A stretch of DNA of 5,080 bases from an uncultured Clostridium sp. Its GTDB lineage: Bacteria; Bacillota; Clostridia; TANB77; CAG-508. The position numbers and the translations under genes were made by a program. Location of the stretch: the NCBI GenBank assembly GCA_948465625.1, contig CAOJXM010000096.1, positions 1-5,080 on the forward strand, in the 5' to 3' direction. Shown in pieces: positions 1 through 5,080 of this stretch (the first letter of the stretch is position 1; each line of letters begins with the position of its first letter). The notes beneath the pieces are model-generated. The model had not been told where the DNA came from and made no database searches. It saw nothing but the letters and a program-made list of their open reading frames with translations.

Positions 1-21
1 AAACCTTTCTTGTTCATTTTT

Positions 22-50
22 ATTATATCACAAAGCCTCAAAAATATGAA
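22..50 (-). promoter_or_regulatory. Possible leftward sigma-A promoter (divergent, reading out of the window)
   Basis: On the - strand a perfect -10 box TATAAT lies at 27-22. It is preceded by TGA, which makes an extended -10, and TTCATA at 50-45 matches the -35 consensus at four of six bases with 17-base spacing. Transcription would start near position 15 and leave the window at once. An AGAAAGG at 10-4 could be the ribosome binding site of a gene starting beyond the left edge. An ATG at 17-15 is almost on the predicted start site and is unlikely to be used. AT-rich DNA yields such matches by chance, so this is tentative. Confidence 0.38.
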
Positions 51-83
51 ACATTTTTACAAATTTTGTTTATTTTTGTTTCA
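47..83. repeat. Short inverted repeat TGAAACA / TGTTTCA in an AT-rich gap
   Basis: TGAAACA at 47-53 and its exact reverse complement TGTTTCA at 77-83 flank 23 bases. A second small dyad, ACAAA/TTTGT (59-63, 65-69), lies between them. The repeat sits between the leftward and rightward promoter candidates, where an operator would be expected. The arms are only 7 bases and the DNA is very AT-rich, so chance is a real alternative. Apart from this and the promoters, I see nothing coding in positions 1-306. Confidence 0.22.
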
Positions 84-153
84 CATTTTTTATTTTTGTG
101 CTATTAAATTTATTTCTACAATTTACCTAATTACATAGTTTGTACCTATTCAG

Positions 154-182
154 TTTACAAGCAAAGTGGTTTATGGTATAAT
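154..182 (+). promoter_or_regulatory. Sigma-A promoter of the HTH-PIN gene
   Basis: TTTACA at 154-159 (five of six consensus bases) and a perfect TATAAT at 177-182 are separated by 17 bases. TGG directly before the -10 box gives an extended -10. The predicted start is near 189, leaving a leader of about 118 bases before the ATG at 307. A TTGTA/TACAA dyad (140-144, 156-160) overlaps the -35 box and could be an operator, but it is short. Confidence 0.75.
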
Positions 183-188
183 ATAACA

Positions 189-306
189 TATAGATTTATT
201 ATGTAAATCAATAAGCTCAAATTGAGTAAAGAAAGGAGAGATTGTTTTAAGTAATCCATAATTTAATGTTTTGAAAAAGCTAATTACATCAAAGGAGAAT
301 TTTATC
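189..306 (+). promoter_or_regulatory. Leader of the HTH-PIN mRNA with an extra Shine-Dalgarno-like site
   Basis: This is the predicted untranslated leader between the promoter and the ATG at 307. It contains GAAAGGAGAG at 231-240, a good match to the anti-Shine-Dalgarno sequence, but no ATG or GTG lies at usable distance. Only a TTG two or three bases away is present, and it opens a two-codon frame. A small dyad, CTCAA-A-TTGAG (216-226), lies just upstream. Start-less sites of this kind near mRNA 5' ends act as stabilisers in some Bacillus transcripts such as cry3A. A role here is inference. Confidence 0.35.
291..297 (+). promoter_or_regulatory. Ribosome binding site fixing the HTH-PIN start at 307
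   Basis: AAAGGAG lies 9 bases before ATG 307. The in-frame TTG at 271, which would add 12 residues, has no Shine-Dalgarno sequence at suitable distance and would place this strong site inside the coding region. ATG 307 is therefore preferred. Confidence 0.8.
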
Positions 307-1338
307 ATGGCAAACTACAGAACTAAAAAGGAGATTGAACAAGATTGCAAACGGCTCAAAGAAGCTGCTAAAACTGCAACAACCTTCAAAGAACTTGAAA
401 AGGCAACTGGCTTATCTTATGCAATGATTCAGACAACCTTGTCTAAACATCCTACTATTTTTAAACGGATTAAAGCACAATTAGTGCTTAACAAGGAAAA
501 AGCCACACTAGAAACTCCAGAAGTTCCAGAAACAGCACCAATCGAAGTAACAACCGAAACGTCTGACTTGCCGGAAATGGTAAGCACAAAGCAGGAAGAA
601 AATTTCTCTTTCTTTGTTATAGATGCTTCCATTTGTGGTATTCAACATTTGAGAAATATCCTTTCTCAAATCAGTCTTAACAATGGCAAGATTATCCTAA
701 CTAGTATTACCATAAAAGAACTCGAAAAATTACAAAAATTTGACGATGTGGATGGTAATGATGCTAGATACATTTTAGGATTAGCTGCAGAAAATCCTAA
801 CCGTTTTGAAAACGTATTAATTGACGAAACCGTTGGAATACCAGATGACTGCATTGTTAAATATTGTGCAGACCATAAAGATAGCATTACCTTGTTAACT
901 TCTGATAAAACAATGGCTTTAAAAGCAAGAATGCTCTGTGTACACGTTCGTTATTTTAAACATTTCAACTCTCCTACAGTGACTCAAACCGCTCGTCATA
1001 CTAAGGCTAAAATTATGACTTTAATTCCAGCTAATCGAGTTCATAACCAATTATTCATTTCTAATTTTCAGAGAACATTTATGTCTATTCGTGTTTTCTC
1101 AAACGGATTTGAATATAATGAGGGAACTAAAAAGTTGAAAATAGGAGATGATGTATTAATCGCTACAAAAAAAGCAGATTATATCACATTTGCACATTAT
1201 CGAATGATTTCTTTACGTGCAACTAACAATTGTGAATTGGTTTATTCTAGGAGATTTTATAAAGATGATAAATTAATCGTTTCGGAACCTGAATACAAGA
1301 GCTTTCTTCAGGATTTTAAGTGTAGACATGATTTATAA
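307..1338 (+). CDS. HTH-like plus PIN-domain protein, putative ribonuclease or RNA/DNA-binding regulator
   Basis: This 343-residue predicted cytoplasmic protein has no signal peptide or membrane segment. Residues 5-60 are charged and helical; 26-48 (TFKELEKATG, LS, YAMIQTTLSKHP) look like a helix-turn-helix. Residues 66-98 form a Thr/Pro/Glu-rich, probably disordered linker. Residues 100-217 read as a PIN domain: a hydrophobic strand ending at D106 (FFVIDAS), the TIKELEKLQ helix with E138, DD at 180-181, and LLTSDKTMALKARMLCV with D200. The spacing resembles the N-terminal PIN domain of PhoH-like/YlaK proteins, but there is no PhoH P-loop ATPase after it. Residues 235-343 are strand-rich and not recognised. 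PIN domains are usually metal-dependent ribonucleases, and the four acidic positions are present, so activity is plausible; target and role are unknown. It has its own promoter and terminator, and no adjacent small antitoxin gene, which argues against a classical VapBC pair. The PIN call is fairly firm; the HTH call is moderate. Confidence 0.82.
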   Translation: MANYRTKKEIEQDCKRLKEAAKTATTFKELEKATGLSYAMIQTTLSKHPTIFKRIKAQLVLNKEKATLETPEVPETAPIEVTTETSDLPEMVSTKQEENFSFFVIDASICGIQHLRNILSQISLNNGKIILTSITIKELEKLQKFDDVDGNDARYILGLAAENPNRFENVLIDETVGIPDDCIVKYCADHKDSITLLTSDKTMALKARMLCVHVRYFKHFNSPTVTQTARHTKAKIMTLIPANRVHNQLFISNFQRTFMSIRVFSNGFEYNEGTKKLKIGDDVLIATKKADYITFAHYRMISLRATNNCELVYSRRFYKDDKLIVSEPEYKSFLQDFKCRHDL

Positions 1339-1380
1339 TCCTATTACTTAAAACAAAAACATTTCTAAAGAACACATCTT

Positions 1381-1423
1381 AAGCCTAACTGTATTATTAT
1401 ACGGTTAGGCTTCTTTCTTTTCT
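1381..1423 (+). terminator. Rho-independent terminator after the HTH-PIN gene
   Basis: A 13-base-pair stem (1381-1393 with 1400-1412), containing one G-U pair, closes a 6-base loop (TTATTA) and is followed by a T-rich tail interrupted by C. It lies 42 bases after the stop codon. The left arm begins AAGCCTAAC and the right arm ends GTTAGGCTT. It separates this gene from rpsT. Confidence 0.9.
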
Positions 1424-1459
1424 ATTTTAATCCATAGGAGTAAAAAATTCCAAAAAATG

Positions 1460-1488
1460 TTGCTTTTTTACTTTTTCTATGATACAAT
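1460..1488 (+). promoter_or_regulatory. Sigma-A promoter of rpsT
   Basis: TTGCTT (1460-1465) and TACAAT (1483-1488) are separated by 17 bases, with TGA immediately before the -10 box (extended -10). The predicted start near 1495 leaves a leader of only about 39 bases, with no room for an elaborate riboswitch. It also excludes the upstream in-frame ATG at 1492 as the S20 start, because that codon would lie before the transcript begins. Confidence 0.8.
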
Positions 1489-1518
1489 ATTATGCGTTAT
1501 GATAGGAACGATACTAAG

Positions 1519-1525
1519 AGGAGGT
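1519..1525 (+). promoter_or_regulatory. Strong ribosome binding site of rpsT
   Basis: AGGAGGT lies 8 bases before ATG 1534, a near-perfect match to the 16S rRNA 3' end. This fits a highly expressed ribosomal protein gene and fixes the start at 1534 rather than 1492. Confidence 0.9.
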
Positions 1526-1533
1526 GCAATACA

Positions 1534-1800
1534 ATGCCAAACATTAAATCAGCAATAAAAAGAGTAAGTGTAATAGAAAAGAAAACTTTACAAAATAACA
1601 TGGTAAAATCAGCTTATAAAACAGCGGTTAGAAAATTTGAAGAAGCTGTTAGTGCAGGAAATGTTAATGATGCTGAAAAATTATTTGTAGAAGCAACTAA
1701 AAAAATAGACCAAGCTTGTACAAAGGGTGTTATTGTAAAAAACACAGCTGCTAGAAAAAAATCTAGATTAGCAAAAAAATTAAATGCTGCTAAAGCATAG
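1534..1800 (+). CDS. rpsT: 30S ribosomal protein S20
   Basis: This 88-residue, very basic protein binds 16S rRNA early in assembly of the small ribosomal subunit, where its helices bridge the body and the 3' minor domain. The N-terminus MPNIKSAIKRV and the C-terminal KGVIVKNTAARKKSRLAKKLN are classic S20 signatures, and the length is typical (about 85-90). The middle is a long amphipathic helix rich in Lys, Ala and Glu. The longer in-frame reading from 1492 adds 14 residues absent from the family and is rejected on promoter and Shine-Dalgarno grounds. It appears monocistronic, with its own promoter and terminator. In many Firmicutes rpsT neighbours holA or the spore protease gene gpr; neither is visible here. 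No sign of transfer or damage. Confidence 0.97.
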   Translation: MPNIKSAIKRVSVIEKKTLQNNMVKSAYKTAVRKFEEAVSAGNVNDAEKLFVEATKKIDQACTKGVIVKNTAARKKSRLAKKLNAAKA

Positions 1801-1803
1801 GTT

Positions 1804-1831
1804 AGTAAAAAATTATGCATAGTTTTTTATT
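1804..1831 (+). terminator. Weak AT-only hairpin just after rpsT
   Basis: A run of A (1807-1812) plus TT pairs with AG plus a run of T (1823-1828) around the loop ATGCAT (1815-1820). The stem is almost all A-U with two G-U pairs, so it is weak alone. It lies directly upstream of a better terminator and may add to it or be only compositional. Confidence 0.3.
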
Positions 1832-1833
1832 TT

Positions 1834-1867
1834 AGAGATTACTTTAAGAGGTGGTCTCTCTTTTTTT
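1834..1867 (+). terminator. Rho-independent terminator after rpsT
   Basis: AGAGATTAC (1834-1842) pairs with GTGGTCTCT (1851-1859), including two G-U pairs, around an 8-base loop. It is followed by C and seven T. It lies 33 bases past the rpsT stop and ends the S20 transcript ahead of the next gene's promoter. Confidence 0.82.
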
Positions 1868-1881
1868 GCTATTTATTACCT

Positions 1882-1910
1882 TTGCTTTCTTTATAATTTT
1901 ATGTTAACAT
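1882..1910 (+). promoter_or_regulatory. Likely sigma-A promoter of the small membrane-protein gene
   Basis: TTGCTT (1882-1887) and TAACAT (1905-1910) have 17-base spacing, with TGT before the -10 box (extended -10). The -35 box and architecture are identical to those of the rpsT promoter. A perfect TATAAT at 1892-1897 has no properly spaced -35 partner and is less likely. The predicted start near 1917 leaves a leader of about 37 bases. Confidence 0.62.
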
Positions 1911-1953
1911 TATTAGTAGAGTAATGATTACAAAAGAAAGTTGAGGGAAACTT

Positions 1954-2202
1954 ATGTTAAAAAAACTGATTCAAACTTTTCAATCGATGGATTTATTAGT
2001 AAAAAAGATTATCCAAAAAGGAGTTCATTTTTGTTTAGGAATTGCTATCATTGCCACAGTCATTTTACTTACATATGCCTTTTTTAAATCTCCACAACTT
2101 TATTACATAGGATTAGGAATTTTCCAAGTTAGCTTATTTTGGGCTGTTGAATTTGTTATTTGTGGAATGGCTATTGATACAATAAAAAAGGGTATTGCTT
2201 AA
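1954..2202 (+). CDS. Small membrane protein with two predicted transmembrane helices, function unknown
   Basis: This 82-residue protein is not one I can name. Residues 1-23 are a Lys-rich amphipathic segment (MLKKLIQTF then VKKIIQK). Two hydrophobic helices follow, at about 24-44 and 51-74, split by a short KSPQLYY turn, and the tail is KKGIA. Lysines at both ends suggest an inner-membrane hairpin with both termini in the cytoplasm. The second helix carries E66 and C70 in EFVICGMAID, the segment that looks most likely to be conserved. The start is supported by GAGGG (1943-1947), 6 bases before the ATG; the in-frame ATG at codon 12 lacks such a site. A real gene is supported by the promoter, ribosome binding site, sensible membrane topology and a terminator directly after the stop. 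It sits downstream of rpsT but is probably transcribed separately. I infer no function; it could be a small membrane regulator or a minor complex subunit. Confidence 0.78.
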   Translation: MLKKLIQTFQSMDLLVKKIIQKGVHFCLGIAIIATVILLTYAFFKSPQLYYIGLGIFQVSLFWAVEFVICGMAIDTIKKGIA

Positions 2203-2206
2203 GAAA

Positions 2207-2250
2207 AAGAGGAGAACTTTTATTCAAATACTAAGTTCTCCTTTTCTTTT
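2207..2250. terminator. Bidirectional terminator between the convergent membrane-protein gene and gatB
   Basis: GGAGAACTT (2211-2219) pairs perfectly with AAGTTCTCC (2233-2241). The stem extends by about four further pairs, one of them G-U, and the loop is 13 bases. The right side runs into a T-rich tail for the + strand gene, while an A-rich left side (2203-2210) gives U-runs for - strand transcripts from gatB. It lies in the 56-base gap between the two stop codons. Confidence 0.87.
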
Positions 2251-2258
2251 TTACTCTC

Positions 2259-3704
2259 TTATTCTTTTCCCATTTCTTCTATCAACATTTTATTCAACAT
2301 TTGTGGATTTGCTTTTCCTTTGGTTTGCTTCATCGCTTGCCCTACTAAAAATCCAATGGCCCTATCCTTACCTGCTTTATAATCTGCAACAGATTGTGGA
2401 TTATTCTTTAATACTTCTAGTACAACTTCTCTAATAGCTCCCTCATCTGATATTTGAATCCACCCTTTTTCTTCTATTATTTTACTTGGTGCTTTTGGCT
2501 CTTCAAACAATTCTTCTACTACTTTTTTAGCAATCGCACTACTAATCGTACCTTTTTGAATTAATTGTATTACCTCTGCTAACTGCTCTTGTGTAAATGG
2601 GATTTGTTCTGGCTCCATCTCTTTTTCATTTAAAATTCTAGAAATATCTGATAAAATCCAGTTCGCAACTGCTTTTGGATTATTGCAAATTTTAGTAGTT
2701 GCTTCAAACAAATCAGATAAATGCTTAGAAACTGTTAACAAATCGGCTTCTCTTTGTGTTAATTTATATTCCTCTACATATCTTATCCTTCTTGTTTCTG
2801 GTAACTCTGGCAATGCTTTTTTAATATTTTCTATATACTCTGTTGATAAACGAATCGCTACTAAATCTGGTTCTGGAAAATAGCGATAATCTTGTGCATC
2901 TTCTTTATCTCTCATTGAAAAAGTTTTACCAGATACATCATCCCATCTTAGGGTTTCTTGTTCTACCTTTCCCCCATTTTCTAGTACTTCTATTTGTCGG
3001 TCAATCTCATATTCAATTCCTCTTACAATTGCACGAAAAGAGTTCATATTTTTCATTTCTGTACGAGTGCCCAACTTCGTTTCTCCTTTTTTTCTAACCG
3101 ATACGTTAACATCTGCACGAAAAGACCCCTCTTGCATTTTACAATCTGATACTTCAATGTATTCTAATATTGATTTTATTTTTCTTAAATATTTCTCCGC
3201 TTCTTCACTCGAACGAAGATCTGGTTCTGATACAATCTCAATTAATGGCACCCCTGCACGATTTAAATCGACTAAAGTTCCGCCACCAAATTCATCGTGA
3301 TTTAATTTCCCTGCATCTTCTTCTATGTGAATTCTAGTTAATCCTATTTTCTTCTTTTCCCCATTTTCTTTTTCAATTTCCACATACCCCTCTTTACAAA
3401 GTGGTTTATCAAATTGTGATATTTGATAAGACTTTGGAAGGTCAGGATAAAAATAGTTTTTTCTATCATTTTTGCTATCTTGTGATATACTACAGTTCGT
3501 TGCCAATCCTGCTTTTACTGCGTATTCTAATACTTTTTCATTTAACACAGGTAAAGCACCTGGCATAGCCATGCAAATCGGACAACAATGGGTATTTGGC
3601 TCTCCTCCAAACTCAGTTGGACAAGAACAAAATATTTTTGTTTTTGTTGATAATTCAGCATGTACCTCTAATCCAATTACTACTTCATACTCTTCTCTTG
3701 ACAT
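2259..3704 (-). CDS. gatB: Aspartyl/glutamyl-tRNA(Asn/Gln) amidotransferase subunit B
   Basis: GatB is the tRNA-binding and kinase-like subunit of cytoplasmic GatCAB. It phosphorylates the misacylated Glu or Asp on the tRNA using ATP, then the intermediate is amidated with ammonia channelled from GatA. The 481 residues match the family's usual length. Visible motifs are YEVVIGLEVHAEL near the N-terminus, a cysteine set C26-x-C28 and C41-x-x-C44 (zinc-type, plus an extra C40), RKNYFYPDLPKSYQISQ near 81-97, HIEED at 126-130, and the GatB signature DLNRAGVPLIEIVS at 146-159. The C-terminal helical and YqeY-like tail domain, which contacts tRNA, is complete and ends GKANPQMLNKMLIEEMGKE. The start is ATG at 3704, 7 bases from AAGGAGG. 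A TTG one codon upstream (3707) would leave only 4 bases. gatB lies 12 bases after gatA, so the two are co-transcribed and probably translationally linked. No damage is seen. Confidence 0.97.
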   Translation of the reverse strand: MSREEYEVVIGLEVHAELSTKTKIFCSCPTEFGGEPNTHCCPICMAMPGALPVLNEKVLEYAVKAGLATNCSISQDSKNDRKNYFYPDLPKSYQISQFDKPLCKEGYVEIEKENGEKKKIGLTRIHIEEDAGKLNHDEFGGGTLVDLNRAGVPLIEIVSEPDLRSSEEAEKYLRKIKSILEYIEVSDCKMQEGSFRADVNVSVRKKGETKLGTRTEMKNMNSFRAIVRGIEYEIDRQIEVLENGGKVEQETLRWDDVSGKTFSMRDKEDAQDYRYFPEPDLVAIRLSTEYIENIKKALPELPETRRIRYVEEYKLTQREADLLTVSKHLSDLFEATTKICNNPKAVANWILSDISRILNEKEMEPEQIPFTQEQLAEVIQLIQKGTISSAIAKKVVEELFEEPKAPSKIIEEKGWIQISDEGAIREVVLEVLKNNPQSVADYKAGKDRAIGFLVGQAMKQTKGKANPQMLNKMLIEEMGKE

Positions 3705-3711
3705 CAATTCT

Positions 3712-3718
3712 CCTCCTT
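3712..3718 (-). promoter_or_regulatory. Ribosome binding site of gatB overlapping the gatA stop codon
   Basis: On the - strand AAGGAGG (3718-3712) overlaps the first two bases of this site with the gatA TAA (3719-3717). It lies 7 bases before ATG 3704 and 4 before TTG 3707, which favours ATG. Ribosomes finishing gatA end on the site used for gatB, a common arrangement for subunits made in equal amounts. Confidence 0.88.
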
Positions 3719-5080
3719 ATTTCCTAAACTCTGGTTGATATTTCTCTCTAAATTTTGCTTTTTGCTCATAGGCATATGCTACCTTTAATATGGTTTCTTC
3801 TGCAAAATGCTTTCCAATTAATTGTACGCCAATTGGCATTTGTTCTTTGTTTACACCACAAGGAATTGATATTCCTGGAAGCCCTGCTATGTTGACTGAA
3901 ACTGTACAAATATCTGCTAAATACATTTCCAATGGATTGTTTGATTTTGTTCCTATTTCAAATGCTACATTTGGTGAGGTTGGTGTTAAAAGTACATCAT
4001 ATTTTTCGAAGTTTTTGGCAAATTCTTTTTTTACTAAAGTACGTACTTGTTGTGCTTTTTTATAGTAAGCATCGTAATAACCAGAACTTAACACATAAGT
4101 TCCTAGTATAATTCTTCTTTTTACTTCTGCTCCAAATCCTTCACTTCTTGAATTTCTATAAATATCTTTTAAATTCTCAAAATTAGGAGTACGATAACCA
4201 TAACGGATACCATCAAATCTACCTAAGTTTGAACTTGCTTCTGCACAAGCAATAATATAGTAGGTAGCTAGGGCATAATCTGCAATGTCTAACGAACATT
4301 CTTCTACAATTGCTCCCATTTGTTTATATTCTTCTATTACTTTATCGATTGCTTCTTTTACTTCTTTGTTGATTCCTTCTCCAAAATATTCTTTTGGCAC
4401 ACCAATTCGTAACCCTTTTATATCTTGTGTTAAACATTTGGTATAATCCTTTTTTTCCACTTTTGCTGATGTGGTATCCATTTCGTCATGTCCTGCAATT
4501 ACATTTAATAGCATCGCTGAATCGGTAACATCTTTGGTTAAGGTTCCAATTTGGTCTAAAGAAGAAGCAAACGCTACTAACCCATATCGTGATACCAATC
4601 CATAGGTAGGCTTTAAACCAACAATACCACAAAAAGACGCTGGTTGACGAATGGAACCTCCTGTATCACTGCCTAATGCCCATGGTACCATATTGGCTGC
4701 TACTGCTGCTGCAGAACCACCACTTGACCCCCCTGGTACTCTTTTTAAATCCCATGGGTTTCTGGTCTTTTTAAAATATGAATATTCTGTAGATGCACCC
4801 ATTGCAAATTCATCCATATTCAATTTTCCTAACTGAACCATTCCTGCTTCTTTAATTCTTTCCATTACAGTTGCATCATATGGTGCAACAAAATTCTCTA
4901 ACATTTTTGAACTACAAGTCGTTTTTACCCCTTTGGTACAAATATTATCTTTAATTCCAATTGGAATTCCAGCTAAATCTGATGTTTGCTCTATTTTTTT
5001 TGCTTGTTCTATTGCATCTTCACATATGGTTACAAAAGCTTGTACCTCTTTTTCTTTTTCTTGTATTCGTTCCACATAGG
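3717..5080 (-). CDS. gatA: Aspartyl/glutamyl-tRNA(Asn/Gln) amidotransferase subunit A (5' end beyond the window)
   Basis: GatA is the amidase-signature subunit of GatCAB that hydrolyses glutamine (or asparagine) to release ammonia for GatB. The visible 453 codons stay open to the right edge, beginning TAT GTG GAA at 5078. The family normally has about 485 residues with an N-terminal helix before this point, so some 36 residues are missing off the window. The GTG at 5075 is an internal Val codon, not the start. Counting from that Val as 1, the Lys-Ser-Ser triad is intact: K42 in GIPIGIKDN, S117 in GGSSGGS and S141 in DTGGSIRQPA. The constant 37-residue shift from the S. aureus triad as I recall it (K79, S154, S178) supports the estimate of missing sequence. 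The C-terminus (PIGVQLIGKHFAE to QPEFRK) is complete. It is followed 12 bases later by gatB; gatC is expected upstream, outside the window. The operon promoter is not visible. Confidence 0.97.
   Translation of the reverse strand, partial: YVERIQEKEKEVQAFVTICEDAIEQAKKIEQTSDLAGIPIGIKDNICTKGVKTTCSSKMLENFVAPYDATVMERIKEAGMVQLGKLNMDEFAMGASTEYSYFKKTRNPWDLKRVPGGSSGGSAAAVAANMVPWALGSDTGGSIRQPASFCGIVGLKPTYGLVSRYGLVAFASSLDQIGTLTKDVTDSAMLLNVIAGHDEMDTTSAKVEKKDYTKCLTQDIKGLRIGVPKEYFGEGINKEVKEAIDKVIEEYKQMGAIVEECSLDIADYALATYYIIACAEASSNLGRFDGIRYGYRTPNFENLKDIYRNSRSEGFGAEVKRRIILGTYVLSSGYYDAYYKKAQQVRTLVKKEFAKNFEKYDVLLTPTSPNVAFEIGTKSNNPLEMYLADICTVSVNIAGLPGISIPCGVNKEQMPIGVQLIGKHFAEETILKVAYAYEQKAKFREKYQPEFRK

Noticed and set aside
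271..306. Upstream TTG start adding 12 residues to the HTH-PIN protein
   Set aside because: No Shine-Dalgarno sequence fits TTG 271, whereas AAAGGAG at 291-297 is well placed for ATG 307.
307..1338. VapBC-type toxin-antitoxin pair
   Set aside because: The protein is much longer than VapC (about 130 residues) and no small antitoxin gene overlaps or precedes it within the window.
1492..1533. Longer S20 with 14 extra N-terminal residues
   Set aside because: The ATG at 1492 lies just upstream of the predicted transcription start, the extra residues are absent from the S20 family, and AGGAGGT is placed for ATG 1534.
2195..2434. A + strand 79-residue reading frame rich in Leu/Phe
   Set aside because: It runs through the terminator and antisense to the gatB 3' end; its hydrophobic character comes from reading the opposite strand of Lys/Glu-rich coding sequence.
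2843..3097. Other + strand frames inside gatB and gatA
   Set aside because: They are antisense to well-conserved genes, lack ribosome binding sites and show no recognisable families.
5073..5075. GTG as the start of gatA
   Set aside because: The frame is open to the window edge and the expected GatA N-terminal helix is missing, so this is an internal Val codon of a truncated gene.
1..5080. CRISPR array, insertion sequence, tRNA or multi-gene defence system
   Set aside because: No spaced direct repeats, transposase, terminal inverted repeats or cloverleaf sequences are visible, and the gene set is largely housekeeping.

Overview
The window is AT-rich chromosomal DNA from a low-GC Gram-positive bacterium, most likely a member of the Clostridia. 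Three things support this: strong AGGAGG-type ribosome binding sites, sigma-A promoters with TGn-extended -10 boxes, and a GatB that keeps a Cys-x-Cys/Cys-x-x-Cys zinc-type motif. The genus cannot be fixed from the sequence. Four protein genes are present, three on the + strand and then two-gene gat material on the - strand counted as gatB plus a partial gatA, giving five coding regions in total.

Layout. Positions 1-306 hold no gene. They carry a possible leftward promoter pointing out of the window, a good rightward promoter (154-182) and a roughly 118-base leader. Positions 307-1338 (+) encode a 343-residue protein with an N-terminal helix-turn-helix-like segment, a Thr/Pro/Glu-rich linker, a PIN nuclease-type domain with its acidic residues intact, and a C-terminal region I do not recognise. 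It ends at a strong intrinsic terminator (1381-1423). rpsT, for ribosomal protein S20, follows at 1534-1800 with its own promoter and terminator. Next is an 82-residue protein of unknown function with two predicted membrane helices (1954-2202), also with its own promoter. A hairpin at 2207-2250, with T-runs on both strands, separates it from the convergent gat genes. On the - strand, gatA (3717 to beyond 5080, N-terminus cut by the window edge) is followed 12 bases later by gatB (3704-2259). They encode two subunits of the tRNA-dependent amidotransferase GatCAB; gatC is expected just upstream of gatA, outside the window.

How the genes relate. rpsT and gatAB are housekeeping translation genes: S20 helps assemble the 30S subunit, and GatCAB converts Glu-tRNA(Gln) and/or Asp-tRNA(Asn) to the correctly amidated tRNAs. 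The three + strand genes appear to be separate transcription units rather than an operon. Nothing here looks like a mobile element, CRISPR array or multi-gene defence cluster. The least ordinary item is the HTH-PIN protein, which is a single gene with an intact predicted nuclease site and no adjacent antitoxin gene.
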